A stretch of 64,000 nt of DNA from Gnetum montanum (lineage: Eukaryota; Streptophyta; Gnetopsida; Gnetales; Gnetaceae). The position numbers and the translations under genes were made by a program. The notes beneath the pieces are model-generated. The model saw only the letters and a list, made by a program, of their open reading frames with translations, was not told the DNA's origin and made no database searches. Each line of letters starts with the position of its first letter. The first letter of the stretch is position 1. This document shows positions 1-11,299 of the stretch, piece by piece. The DNA is taken from contig MNCI01029440.1 in the NCBI GenBank assembly GCA_015680685.1, positions 1-64,000 of the forward strand, read 5' to 3'.

Positions 1-137
1 CAATCTTTTTATCTGATTTTTTAGGAATCAAACCAAGTTTCTTACGTATAAACAATGGCATTATAGTAGACGTAACTCTAGAATCAATTAAACAATTGTG
101 TAAGTATTTATCATTTAATTTCATTGTCAAAAGAAAA
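1..137 (-). pseudogene. Gypsy-1 protease remnant, cut by window start
   Basis: Reading the minus strand gives a retropepsin-like segment in which the active-site region reads NCLIDSRV followed by a conserved MPLFIRKKLGL tail. Retroviral-type aspartic proteases of plant Ty3/gypsy elements have D-S/T-G at this place, so the Gly has become Arg and the copy should be inactive. It follows the gag remnant at 545-1554 in the same orientation, the normal gag-to-protease order. RT, RNase H and integrase would lie beyond the left edge of the window. Confidence 0.6.
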
Positions 138-544
138 GGAGTTTTCTTATCATATGAGGTTTTTAATTTCTCATCATTATTAGACACATACCTTAACTAT
201 GATTCTCTAACTCTCCTTTTACCTTTAATGAACTCTAAAGCCTTTCTTTGCTGATCTCCTATTTGAAGAAACTGATAAAAGCTAATATTGGCCTTGACAT
301 GTTTAATGTATTCAATAAAATCATACTTTCCATCACTAATAAAGCTTGGTTTCTTTATCCATTTTTTAAAAAACTAATTTAGAGTGCTTTTCTCTACTTG
401 ATTGTCTTTACCTTTATTCTTATCTCTTCTATTTGGCTCAAAATCTTTTCTCTAAGTAGATGGATTAGTAATAACATTTGGGGATCTAGAAGTAGTTAAT
501 ATTTCTTTTGATTGAAGTTTATATCCATTTTCCTCATTGTTATT

Positions 545-1554
545 TCATTCCTCACCTGAAGACATATCTTCTTCAAAACTTGATAGAGAAGAAGTATCGC
601 TAGATCCATTGCTAGAAGATTTACTTGCATAATGAACACTAGATAACTCATTATCAGATTCAATATTAAGAAAGTTGGACATAATTAGATCACTTTCATC
701 CTCATCTTCTGCTAACTTAGTGTCTTGATGTTTATGCTTTCTATTTTTCCTTTCTTCCTTGATATTAACTCTTGCGAACGCTTTTTGAAACTTCACTATT
801 TTGTTAGACATATCTCTCCTTAATTNTAATTCCAAACTTAATTACACTAAATGACTACTTTAGTGAAGCTATACAGTTAGAAAAATAGTTNTCTTTAAGC
901 ATTTCTTCTGATGATCTATATTGTCTTCGAAAGAGTCTACAAATTCATTGAAACTTGATGTTGAAATCTCTAATTGACTCTTTAACTCCTTGCTTAGCTT
1001 GTACTAGCCCACAGTATAGTTGTTGTTGATCTAATTGATTACCAAACTTGGCTAAGAAAAGATTCTTCATGTCATCCAAACATGTAATAGTATTATTTGG
1101 TAAGTTCAAATACTAAATCTAAGCTATATCCTTTAAATTGGATACAAACAACCTACAAGCTTGATATTGATGTTGAATATTTGCATGAGCTAAAGCTAAC
1201 TCAAACATGTGAATATATTCTTTAGCTAAATAAGCTTTTCTAGGAATGAAAGGCTTAAGAAAATATTTGTAAACTACCTTAGGAATATCATTGTAATTTT
1301 GAAATCCTTATGCTGTAACTCTTTGCCATCCTATTCCTTTGGATAGTTAAACTTTTAGACTTTCTAGATCTATTCTTATAAATCGATAAACCAGATATAA
1401 TGGGTAATCTTCTTGATCTTCTAGTTTTCACTTCACTACTTGTTCCCAATTCAAAAACTTTCTTTTGTTCTTCTTCTGATGAAGAATTAGTCTTAAAATC
1501 AAGAATATCTTTTGAAACTTTTAAATTTTCCAAACTATCAATCTTCTTAGTCAT
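545..1554 (-). pseudogene. Gypsy-1 gag polyprotein remnant
   Basis: The likely start is the ATG at 1554 (MTKKIDSLEN). The frame is lost and regained several times. Around 880-1130 the minus strand encodes DDMKNLFLAKFGNQ followed by QAKQGVKE and RDFNIKF, the pattern of the retrotransposon gag capsid domain. The last part (545-835) is a basic stretch followed by a Ser/Asp/Glu-rich acidic tail, as in the linker between capsid and protease. I could not find a clear CCHC zinc knuckle. Single N bases at 826 and 891 add uncertainty. In-frame stops make this a pseudogene. Confidence 0.6.
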
Positions 1555-1674
1555 GAACTGAAAATATCTAATTTCTTAAGCCTTTACAGTAACAAAGAAT
1601 TGTTGGTGTACTAAAATTATAAGGCTTATGAACTTAGAGGATAAATTTTCAGCCCTCCTTTTGGCTCCAAAAGA

Positions 1675-2131
1675 ACTGTTAGCAACTATTTGGGACGTGA
1701 CTGCCAACGAATGTCGTCGAACAGGATTTAGGTGCTTGCTGGTCTCTGGAAACACCAAGGCCCAGATACCTCCAAATAGATGTAGTAGTTAATGTGAGTA
1801 TGTGTTTGTGCTATTGTGATGTGCGGTTTTGAAAAATAAAACGATTGACTCATGTGTGAAACTACAAATGACTTATCTTAAAGAGATTCAGCCAACTTTG
1901 CAAAGTACTATGAATTTTTAAGAGTTCCTATTTTGTTTAATTGCCTAGTCTATGCGGTTCTTATAATACCTACTTGTAACAAATAAAGTTTTGCAAAAAC
2001 ATTTGAGCACAACTCTGCAAATCTACTTCTAATTTTCCCTAGAAAAATAGATAGTTCCATAAGAAAACTAGAAATAGAGCGAGATTCAATGGAAATAGAA
2101 AGAAGAAAACAAGAAAACAGATTTGTGTAAA
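1675..2131. repeat. Inverted repeat, left arm (LTR U5 plus leader)
   Basis: This 457-base segment is matched in reverse complement by 2820-3278. Long almost identical runs include the segment around 1733-1772 (gtgcttgctggtctctgg, then accaaggcccagatacctc). The arm covers the end of the Gypsy-1 LTR, the putative primer binding site and the start of the leader. The arms are separated by 688 bases. Visible mismatches are scattered and many are transitions. Confidence 0.8.
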
Positions 2132-2749
2132 AATTTCAAATGTTTAAACAAGGTAAAATGATACGAGTAAATAATTTGCAATAAAGCTATTCCAAATTCA
2201 ATAACTACGAATTGTTCAAACCTTCCAAGACTCAAATAAAAAATTTCTTCAAGACAATCTTATTATGCTACCCAAAAAATTGTTGCATAAACTATCACAT
2301 ACGAGAATTTATTTTGGCTAGATAATGGCTGTGAACAATTGCATTCAACAGAACCTTCAAAAGACTTGACAATTTCTGATTGAAAGACCATGGAGATTCA
2401 CTTTAAAGATAAAAGAAGCTATTCTGGTCTTATCAAAATACCAAAGATTTTTTGAACCCTCTTGACTATTGAATCATTCAATGGCTTGACTACATGTAGA
2501 GGCTCTTTTACAAAAATCTCAATAGTGGTTTTTATACATTGCACAATAATAAAATTTACTACTAAAATTCTCTTAAGGCTTTTAAACCCAAGCTCTTCTA
2601 TGGTAAAATTTTAATAGAAATCTTCTATTATGCAATAAGAAACAATAAGATCAATCTAAATATCCCAAAATTACTTGTCAAACATGATACTATCTAAACC
2701 ACTAGCTAAACAATTTAAACAAAATAAAAAATAATAAGAATGACTCACA
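1759..2749 (-). repeat. Probable 5' LTR of Gypsy-1
   Basis: In minus orientation this block lies just upstream of the Gypsy-1 leader and gag. It starts with TGTGAGTC (2749 downward) and carries a TATA-like GTATAAAAACC near 2535. A primer-binding-site-like TTGGTGTTTCCAGAGACC follows at 1758-1741. Its inner part (to 2131) recurs in inverted orientation at 2820-3278, which shows it is repeat DNA. Exact ends are not proved because the second LTR is outside the window. Confidence 0.4.
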
Positions 2750-2819
2750 GGACTATGAAAAAGAGGCTGAAATGTTGTCTTTGACAAATCATCTTATAAG
2801 TAATCTTTCACAATGTCTT

Positions 2820-3278
2820 CTTTACACAAATCTGATTTTTTGTTCTATTCTTTCTATTTTCATTGAATCTCGCTGTATTTCTAGTTTTTTTGTAGAACTA
2901 TCTCTTTCTCTAGGAAAAATTAGAAGTAGATTCACAGAGTTGTGCTCAAATGTTTTTTCAAAACTTTATTTATTACAAGTAGGTATTATAAAGACTGCAT
3001 AGACTAGGAAATTAAACAAAATAGGAACTCTCAACAATTCGCAATACTTTGTAAAGCTGGCTAAATCTCTTTAAGATAAGTCATTTATAGTTTTACACAC
3101 AACCCAATCGTTTCATTTTTCACAACTGCACACCGCAACAACACACAAACATACTCACATTAACTACTGAGTCTATTTGGAGGTATCTGGGCCTTGGTGT
3201 TGCCAGAGACCAGCAAGCACCTAAATCCTGTTTGAGGACACTCATTGGTGGTCGCATCCCAAATGGTTGCCAATAGTA
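2820..3278 (+). repeat. Inverted repeat, right arm (truncated LTR plus leader)
   Basis: Reverse-complement match of 1675-2131. On the plus strand it reads LTR end, then TTGGTGTTGCCAGAGACC (3194-3211, putative primer binding site), then leader. It begins inside the LTR, so the 5' part of that LTR is missing. No gag of the same orientation follows: at about 3300 it runs into the minus-strand gag of Gypsy-2. It is therefore a fragment of a second, oppositely oriented Gypsy-1 copy, or the product of a local inversion. Confidence 0.7.
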
Positions 3279-3309
3279 AGAGTGAATAATATTGATCCAT
3301 GGTAGCATT

Positions 3310-4472
3310 CAAGGGTTCATGTGCTCCTTATTTTTAGCCTTGGATTTGCCTCCTTAGATTAGACACTTTAAAATATGTTGATATTTGTCATTGAATAGTT
3401 CTAACATGGTACTCCACCTTTGGATGAATTTTGGTTTTAAGGGTCAGTATCAACTTTCAGCTTCCTTAATGAGTGTCCTTGGGAAAAGCTTGAGTTTCTA
3501 CCACTCATTCTCGATGTTTTGTAAGGCATATGCATCTTGAAAAGCTTGTATATGTGTCTACAGATTAGAATTGAATCCCCCCTCAAATCTTGGGATATTG
3601 TTCATATCTAGGCACTTGATTCAACTGTCCTTGATATGCCTAGTTGGAATTCTTACTACCTCCACAATGTTAAGCATACTTCAAGTCACTAGTAAAGGTT
3701 CATCATCATCACTGCATTGATGATGCCAATGATGGTTCTAGCCACCCCTTCAATTTTGGTGGCTTCACAGTCATTATTATTTCATTGATCACTTTCATCA
3801 TGGTTGTTTCAATGGTGACTTTTATGAGAACCATCAGATGAAGAGGAAGGTGGATTGCCACCACCACCATAGTGTCCATCACCACTCTTATGTTTTCTAT
3901 AATCTTCATCATTAAATCCCTTATTATTGTGATGTTCACCCAAGTCCCTACCTTGGCTATCACTCTTCCTTGAACTTGGTTTATGAATAGTTAATCGTAG
4001 GGTCAAGTTCATACCCTCACCATCATTAGTAGGGGGTTGGAGATTCTTCATGTTGAGAACCTTCCAAGGGAGGATCCTCATTTTCCTCTTGATCTAGTAG
4101 GAAGAAGGGGTTACTGTAATGTTTCCCTTTTGTGGCTTCATGGAGTCTCTTCTAATGTTTATCCCACTTACATTGTGTTTTAGTGGGATGACAGTTCTAA
4201 GTGTCATATCCATCCACAACATGCTCTTCATGAAGATCTGATATGCCCAACTTCTTAAGGGTTTTAATTAGCATTTTGGGCACAAATCTATCATTAGGCA
4301 AAAAAATATTACCATTCATATCACGCCATGGAATTTTTTCATCTTGATGTAGGATGAAGGTGAGATTTAGCACAAACTCAATTGGATGAGTGTACACCAC
4401 CTTGCATTCTTGTGGGACTAGTGGTTTAGTATCATCATGCTTACGAGAAGAAGAAGACATCTTGTAAAACAA
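3310..4472 (-). pseudogene. Gypsy-2 gag remnant
   Basis: The start is probably the ATG at 4472 (MSSSSRKHDD). The first about 90 residues are open, followed by a Ser/His/Gly-rich hydrophilic stretch (about 3709-4081) and then a capsid-like stretch with many stops. Around 3330-3560 the minus strand reads approximately YAL-NIE, LFPRTL, AESWY and a later FNDKY-like segment, the usual landmarks of the retrotransposon gag domain. The N-terminal extension differs from that of elements B, C and D. The primer binding site and LTR lie upstream (4596 onward). The gag end is cut by the inverted-repeat arm at about 3300, so pol is missing. Confidence 0.6.
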
Positions 4473-4595
4473 AATGAAATTTTTAGTGTGATTTTATAAT
4501 TTATGTATAGTGAGAATGTTATTGACTTTTAGGTTTGTACAATGATATTAGTGGTATCCACTTAGACATAAATAATTCATGTTCTACAAACAAAG

Positions 4596-4613
4596 TTCCC
4601 GACAACAATGCCA
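4596..4613 (-). promoter_or_regulatory. Primer binding site, tRNA-Asp type, decayed
   Basis: The minus strand reads TGGCATTGTTGTCGGGAA. The plant tRNA-Asp primer site used by several gypsy groups is TGGCGCCGTTGCCGGGGA, so the two differ at four positions, all C/T or G/A changes, some at CpG. A single T separates it from a CA dinucleotide (4616-4615), which would be the 3' end of the 5' LTR. The gag ATG is about 120 bases downstream. Confidence 0.65.
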
Positions 4614-4614
4614 A

Positions 4615-5560
4615 TGATGAATGATGAGGTACCCCTATGCCCAACCATATGAATCACAAGTGTTTATGTATGATCTGGTCAAATTTTGTGGACTTTATTG
4701 TTTCTACTTCACTAGCCCTTTAGGAAGTAAATCTAACCTTAAAGTCAATCGTTATCCTCCCAATTACACTTGCAATGTTCATGGGTATGGTTAAGTGTAA
4801 CTGAGGTGTCCAATTTTTATCATTTTGTATTTTATATTGTGGGTGCTCGGAATGTAGATAAAAATAAGTTTAATTAACTAATCTAAATGACTAATTAACT
4901 AATCATGTAACTAATCCTAACATAAGCATTTTTTCCCACTTTCTGTACATGTCCTGAACCCACGTATCCATTGCTGGGTGACCAAATGCTATGCTACTGG
5001 ATGTACCAAGCAATAATGTTGTTGGGATTACCAAGTGAATGTGTTATGCTCAAAATGTTCGTACTTATGTATTTAATATATTTAGTTTAATAATCTCATT
5101 AACTCAATTTATGGAAAATAATTATGAAATAATTGAGAATAATTAACAAATAATTGAAAACATTGAATGCATAAATAAAAGAGCTAATCTATCCAAAGTG
5201 CTAAAAGGTTTATCAAAAAGCTGATCTTTATTATCGCACATATTGTCATGCGTAGGTATAATAATTCTTGAATAAAGATTTGTACACTCAATGAATCCTA
5301 CTATGGGCACTTGGGGAAAAAATTCTAACTTTCGAATGAAAAAAAATGCAAGAGCTTCACTACTACTAAAATTTGGACTCCCCATAAATGCGGTTGGTAG
5401 GCACATATTCATAGGCAATGGATAGATACCGCATTGATGAGGCATCATCAATGTAGGTTGAAATATGTTGATAGGGCCTCATGGACAAGGCCTTGTCGAT
5501 GTGGTCAGCTACATTGATGAGGCCTTGTCAATGTAGCCAACCAATGACGACTCATGAATA
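4615..5560 (-). repeat. Probable 5' LTR of Gypsy-2
   Basis: Inferred from the primer binding site next to it; the LTR ends with CA at 4616-4615. The outer boundary is not defined, and the chromovirus integrase fragment begins at about 5600. An open minus frame at 5143-5451 has no recognisable domain and is probably accidental. A short direct repeat with a GGCCTTGTCRATGT core lies at about 5492 and 5521. Confidence 0.35.
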
Positions 5561-5599
5561 TGTTTTGTTGAGAATGACCAAGTAGGTTAGGAAGATTTA

Positions 5600-6099
5600 C
5601 AAGTTGTTTAAAATAGCTTAAGATGATCAGGTGATCTATACAAATATTTGAAGAATATTTCTCATGTTTGTAGTTAGTAATTAGATGTTTGTTCATGTCT
5701 CTTCACTAAAGGGCTTAAGACATTTTGATTATAAGGGAAAGCATGCACCTTGTTACATTAGGTTGTTTAACTTTCTTTAACATATAGGAGAGGTTGCATA
5801 TCATGTTATTTTGTCTTCATATCGTTTGAGCAAGAATGATGTGTTTCATGTCTTCAGGCTAAAAAAGTATGTTTTTGATGATAGTTAGGTTGTCAATTAG
5901 ACTAAGGTATAGCTTCAAGCTAATGTCTTGTATGTAGAGCATCTCATTAGGATTATGGACTTGATGGAGCATTAGTTCTGCAATAGGATTATGCACATGA
6001 TGAAGGTCTTATGAAGTCATCATGATTTTTGGGATGCTACTTTGCAGCTTGAGTATGATTTATGTTATTCCCATCCTAAGATCTAGGAAATAGATTCTT
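5600..6099 (+). pseudogene. Chromovirus-like integrase C-terminus and chromodomain remnant (element H)
   Basis: The plus strand, read across frames, gives the conserved end of a plant chromovirus integrase: a KG.R.F..KGK.AP.YI...F segment (about 5705-5760), GEVAYHVILSS and LSKNDVFHVFRLKKYVFD (about 5785-5885), then a chromodomain-like VLRNR-type segment and VKVLWSHHDF.DATLQLEYDLCYSHP (about 5995-6075). These are the GPY/F module and chromodomain used for targeting integration. Several TAG stops and frame breaks show it is dead. It is followed directly by a polypurine tract and an LTR, so it is the 3' end of an element whose remainder is missing. Confidence 0.65.
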
Positions 6100-6112
6100 A
6101 AGGAAAGGAGGA
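6100..6112 (+). promoter_or_regulatory. Polypurine tract of element H
   Basis: AAGGAAAGGAGGA lies between the integrase end and the LTR start (TATATCAACCC, a decayed TGTAACAACCC). This is the expected place for the plus-strand primer of reverse transcription. Confidence 0.6.
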
Positions 6113-9055
6113 TATATCAACCCATATTTTTAGGATCTTTGGTATATATGACACATTATCGAGTTTGTGTTTCTTATGCTTGGGTGTGCATCTTGCATGT
6201 TATCACCTTGATATACTTCATGGTTATATGCTTTATATTTTATGATAATGAGTTTTGACATACATGTATTAATTAATGTTCATGTTCATCTTTTGGTATT
6301 TATATGTATATTTATTACCATTTAGTAGATGTGCACTAGTCCTATGGTTGAGTGTGGTAGGATTTCACAATAGGTTGGTTGAGAGGATGACATGGCATAT
6401 GATCTATGGTTTGCTTGATATTCCAAGAGTATATTTTATGAGATTTTTTTTATTTTATGTTAGTAGCTATTATATTTAATTTAATTAGTTTTGGTTTTTT
6501 GAGGATTGTTAGGATATTTTTGAAATGATGATTTTTCTTTAGTATATGCTTTTGGTATGTGTAGAAGTTATGTGAGAATAAAATAAGTTATGTGTGTGTC
6601 ATAAGTATTCATGGAATTATTCCTTTGATTTATTGATTTTTTAAATAATTGATGGATTTCTTCCTTTCATTTTATTTTTTTAATCTTCTATTAAGTTTTT
6701 CCATGACTCTTTCATTCTACAAATCTTGACAATTTCGGATTACAATGGAGAGATGCTATAGGAAATCAAAACCTATGGAGGTATTGGTGGATTTTAAATA
6801 GAATTTTCTTCCATTAAATCCATACTATTCTACTTTCTTCCCTTGTATATTTATTTATGTATATTTGGAGATGAATAATATTATCCCCTTTTTCCATTAT
6901 GTACTTCAAGTTTTGTGTATACTACATGGGATGGGTTTTACAGATTAATTTCTTAGATTTTGTGCATATGTTCTTGGGAGATGTAGGTATTGTTTTGATG
7001 ATATGAGAAGAGATATTTTTTATTTTAATTTAGATTATGAATTTTATATAATTCTTATATTGATCTATGAAATTTATTAATTTTCTATCTTTCTTATTTT
7101 TTTGGCCTAAAATTTTCTTTCATGGATTTAGGATTTTAAGGTGTAGAGAAATGCATTGGCAAGATAGATGTGCCTTAGTAAAATATTTTTATGTTTTAAT
7201 ATTTGAGTTAAGATTTGATCTATATATTTTAGAAATCCTAATGAAAATTTCTACAATTTAATAAAAAGAGTCACCTTAAAACTCATAGTAGATTTCCATT
7301 ATGAGTTAACCATTTAGACTTATTTGAAATCATAGAAATTTTTATGATGATAATTTAGGATGCTATATCTATGGAATTATAAAACATAAAACTCTAAAAT
7401 TTTACATGAATATTTTTATATTTATTATTATTTAGATAAAACTTGAATAATTAAAAAAAATTATTTTGATTAAATTATAAATTTATATTTCTATACTATT
7501 TGAAATTGCATCAATTTGTATAGTGGAGATTTAAAACCCCATATCTTCCAGACTATGATAGATTTTGATCTAAACTTTTGACCGTATATTTTGATGAATG
7601 CTAGATTGGAAATAATTTTGGAATCAACCAAAAATGGTATGTAATTGTATAGTTATTATTCATTCACTATGAGAAATATATTTTGTTCCTATTTTGGCTT
7701 GATTACATAACCCTATTTCATGGCTTAATATCTATGTATGTCTAATAGATATCTCCTTAAATTTTTAACCAAGACTAGGTATGGATGTTATATTTTTTAC
7801 ATTTCTAAAATTTTTATAAAAAGTAAAGTAATGGTAGAATGATAATAATTTTACTAACTATTATGTATTTAGACTATGATCTATTTCTAGACTCAAACTT
7901 GAAATTGATAGAGGCCTTGATACCTATGTTAAAATAAAAAGTTTGGTTATGTGTGTTAATCATTTAGATATGATACTTTGGTATTGCTATGTATGAAGTG
8001 AGTCTTCGTAGACACCTCTAACACTAGTATTTTGGAAATGTACGAAGTGAGCCTTGGAGAAGTTTTTGATTCAATTTGAGAATAATAAATCCATGCACAT
8101 TGTAGTTTAATATTTGGGTTGGATACATTTTAGCTTTGAAATTTAGAAAAGTACATATGAAAAATTTGCTAGAAATTTGACACTAAGTGTGATGCATGTT
8201 AGTTTCTTGTTTGAAGGTTGAGGAGTGGAGTGATAGTTTTTTAGAGTTAGGAATGTTTGGTTTAGATTGATATGGTTGTATGATCTTGGTTATTGGTTAG
8301 GTTCCTTTGATAACATGTTAGAGTCGAAAAATCATGGTATTGATAATGTTTGGTGGTTGGATGTTTGGTTATATACTTGTTTGCTTATTTAGATATACTT
8401 GAACTAATATGTTTTGCATGATAGTCATGCTCATCTAGCTCTCATTAAGTCTACCCATTATTTAGTTAGAGAGAATGCTAAGGCTTCTCACAATGTTTTA
8501 AATTAATATCTCCTTTTTATTACGAGACAATCCAAGTGGGTGGAGATTGGAGATCTTGGATGATTCTTTGATTAAAATTTAGAATTATTTATGATGTTAT
8601 ATTATCATATTTGAGCTTTGGCTATTTATGCATTAGATATTTTAGCATTGTGTTAAATATTATTTCTCTTTTTAGCTTTTAGATTTATGGATTTTTATAG
8701 GCTAGACCTTTGATATAATGTTGATCATATATTTATGGAGATTTAGATTTATAGTTTATTTATTCATCTTGTTCATTTCATATTATTTTTAGTATATGGT
8801 CTAGTTTATTTTTTATCTAGTTAGATTCTATTTCCTACATATATGTTCATAATTTTTTCTATTTACATATTATTTCTCTTTTTCTTTTTAGTTTCATCTC
8901 CTTTCTTGGATCATGGATTCATGCTAAGTTCCTTTTACTTCCTTATGTTGTGTAGTTCATTCTTCATCTTACTTTTTGCCATGGCTAGCCATTCATTAGG
9001 GGTTTTACCCAACTTAATGCTCTCCAACCTAAGGTTTAGGAAGGAGGATGTTACA
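6113..9055 (+). repeat. 3' LTR of chromovirus-like element H (2.94 kb)
   Basis: The start TATATCAACCCATATTTT matches TGTAACAACCCATATTTT at the start of the inverted copy J (60166 downward). The end is TGTTACA at 9049-9055, the inverted complement of TGTAACA. Internal homology with J is clear, for example around 8380-8500 against the reverse complement of 49310-49440 (TTAGTTAGA blocks) and around 8890-9010 against 48850-48960. The length fits Del/Tekay-type LTRs, which are long. T-rich open frames inside (6276, 7067, 8843) have no recognised domain. No 5' partner of H is in the window. Confidence 0.7.
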
Positions 9056-9094
9056 TGAACTTCAAATGAACTTCACTAAACTTTGGAGTCAAAT

Positions 9095-9182
9095 TTAGTA
9101 AATGAAATATTTAAAGAAATTCGTAAATTTTGATCTCATTTCTAACCTTAATTACTTTAAAACTTCTTTTTTAATTCTATCA
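9095..9182 (+). repeat. Copia 5' LTR remnant and primer binding site
   Basis: About 75 bases align with the end of the 3' LTR (shared blocks AAATATTT, AAATTTTGATCTCA, ACTTCTT). Immediately after it, ATTGGAATTAGAGTGG at 9183-9198 resembles the initiator-Met primer site TTGGTATCAGAGC with a few changes. Confidence 0.5.
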
Positions 9183-9214
9183 ATTGGAATTAGAGTGGAA
9201 ACTTTCTAGATTTG

Positions 9215-9960
9215 TTTCATCATGAGTGTAAAAGATATTTCAAAATGCTCAATAGTTTTCAATGAATCACAAGCCTTTAATTTATGTACTAGACTTATTC
9301 AAGGTCTCCTAAAATACAATGACTACTAGAAAATCATTTAGGCATGCCTTACTTTCATACATGACTTTGAGAACATGACAAGAACTCAAATCATAGATGA
9401 TCAAAATAATAAAATTAAAAATAACTTGGCTATCTCAATGTTCCTTGCTAGTCTCTCTAATGTCATATCCTCAAGACCTACTTTACACTAGTGTACCAAA
9501 GAAATTTGGGTCATACTTTAGTTAGAATACAAAGCTAACATTGAAAATAGATAAATGCAAAAGGTTATGTATAAACAAGAATTTTATTCTCTTGAAATCC
9601 ATCCCAATGAACATATTGAGAAATTCCTTACAAGAATGTACATCAATATAAGAAAAATTGATGAATATTATTGCAGATATTCTTCAAGGTAGAAGATGCA
9701 TAAGGACTTTCAAGCATTATTAGTGTATCCTAGATATGAGAACACAATGGAAAATATCACTCTATAAAAGGAACTCAACATGATACCTTACAAAGATTAC
9801 TTGATCAACTACAAATCTCAGAAATTTGAAAACATCAAAATAAGAGACAACAATTACCTCAACCTAGAAGGAATAAAAGATTGCACTCTAAAACTTTTAA
9901 ATAATAAATTTATCTCTATCATAAATTTTTTATTTATTTTAAACCTATTAAATTTTCTCT
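9215..9960 (+). pseudogene. Copia gag remnant
   Basis: Reading across frames gives a UBN2-type copia gag: ISMFLASLSNVISSRPT (about 9435), a KEIW segment, then the QEFYSLEIHPNEHIEKFLTR region (about 9570-9640). After this come YENTMENITL and a LINYKSQKFE-like segment (about 9735-9840). These match the landmarks in which copia gag proteins have E.L..LKM, HI..F, S..D and LPPSYE...L. No intact CCHC knuckle is seen. Multiple stops. Confidence 0.6.
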
Positions 9961-10289
9961 TATCAATTGTATAAATTGCTATAGAGACATCAATTTAAAT
10001 TTTAGAAATAACTAGTGCCTCAATTAAAGAAAAGAAGGATAAGAAATCTTCAAAATTCAAACATTCAACAATGAAACGTACCATCTAGAATGCCATCATT
10101 TTAATCTTAATTAAAGATACTTAGATATCATCAAAAAGTAGTGAGAGTACATAAAAAAAATTACTCAAATAACTACAACCCATGAAGACTTCGAAAACAT
10201 CATTACCACGAAAAATGTTGAAGAATAAAAAATTTAACATAAAAGACCTGGACACAAACATTATCATAAAATTGAAATAATGACAAAGC

Positions 10290-11210
10290 TAAATAATGTC
10301 CTTGGCATTAAAATCAAAGAAAGCCCAAAATATAAATGTGAGATATGTATTAAAGGAAAATAAACCAGCTCTTCTCATAGTAATTCCATGTATAGAATGG
10401 TGGTACCTATTGAATTACTTCATATGGATCTTGTTGAATATATTACTACCACTTCTCTATGAGTATCAAACCATGTTATTATCATGATAGATAAATACTC
10501 TCGATTCACATGGACATAGAACCTAAGAACCAAAGATAAGGCACTTAGTAAATTTAAATAGTTTTCTAACCTCATCAAAAAATCTAAGAACTTATTGATC
10601 AAAGAAAAAAAATAGATAGAGGAGAATTTATTAATAAAATATTCAAATAATTTTTCACAAAAATGATATCTTTCATCAAAACACATGTTGATATAGTCCT
10701 TAATCCAATGGTGTAGTAGAAAAAAGATTAAAACTCTACAAAAAATGATGAGATACTTTTGAAATATGAAAAGAATATCAAATGGCTATTGAAGTATGAC
10801 AATATCCATAGCCTCCTACATATTAAATAGAACTATTAACAATAACAATAAAGATAAGACATCTTATAAGATCTTGTATAATATGTTTCCTAGTAGATAT
10901 CAAATTAGAACATTTACCTATCACTATTATGTGAAAATCCCAAAAGTAATTTACAAATAAATTTGATGACAAAGGAAATAAATCCCATATTCATTGGTTT
11001 AGACATTTAAACTATTGGATAAAAATGTTATGAACCTATCACAAATAAATAGTATTCATCAAGAGATGTAGTTTTCCTAGAATATGAGTTTTGAGCAATA
11101 GAACTTTATTATTAAGAAGACAAGATTAGACCCATATCAAGCCAAATTCTTGGGTAAATAAAACTCATCTGCANCTTGCAAGATTAAATGGTTGATATAA
11201 ATTTTGATAG
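10290..11210 (+). pseudogene. Copia pre-integrase and integrase core remnant
   Basis: The segment starts with a GAG-pre-integrase end (KYKCEICIKGK, about 10330-10362). It continues with LLHMDLVEYI (first catalytic Asp, about 10415), IMIDKYSRFTW and a TKDKAL segment (about 10475-10545), then DRGEFINKIFK (second Asp, about 10615). A VLNPMV-like segment at about 10700 stands where the PYTPQQNGVVER motif of active copies is expected. A SRDVVFLEYEF block (about 11060) matches the end of integrase. Stops and frame shifts throughout; one N at 11174. Confidence 0.6.
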
Positions 11211-11299
11211 AAGAACCACATGATCAAAGATATAGATAACATAACCTACTCAATGCTCATCTAAGAACCTTTAAGCATAAAATAAGCATTAAATATCAA

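Noticed and set aside
9041-9055. AGGAAGGAGGATGTTACA read as the polypurine tract and LTR start of another gypsy element
   Set aside because: TGTTACA is the inverted complement of the H LTR start and the preceding sequence matches LTR J, so it is better explained as the end of the H LTR.
6276-9058. Hydrophobic plus-strand open frames (6276, 7067, 8843) as membrane proteins
   Set aside because: Phe/Leu/Tyr-rich translations are what T-rich LTR DNA gives by chance; they lie within the H LTR.
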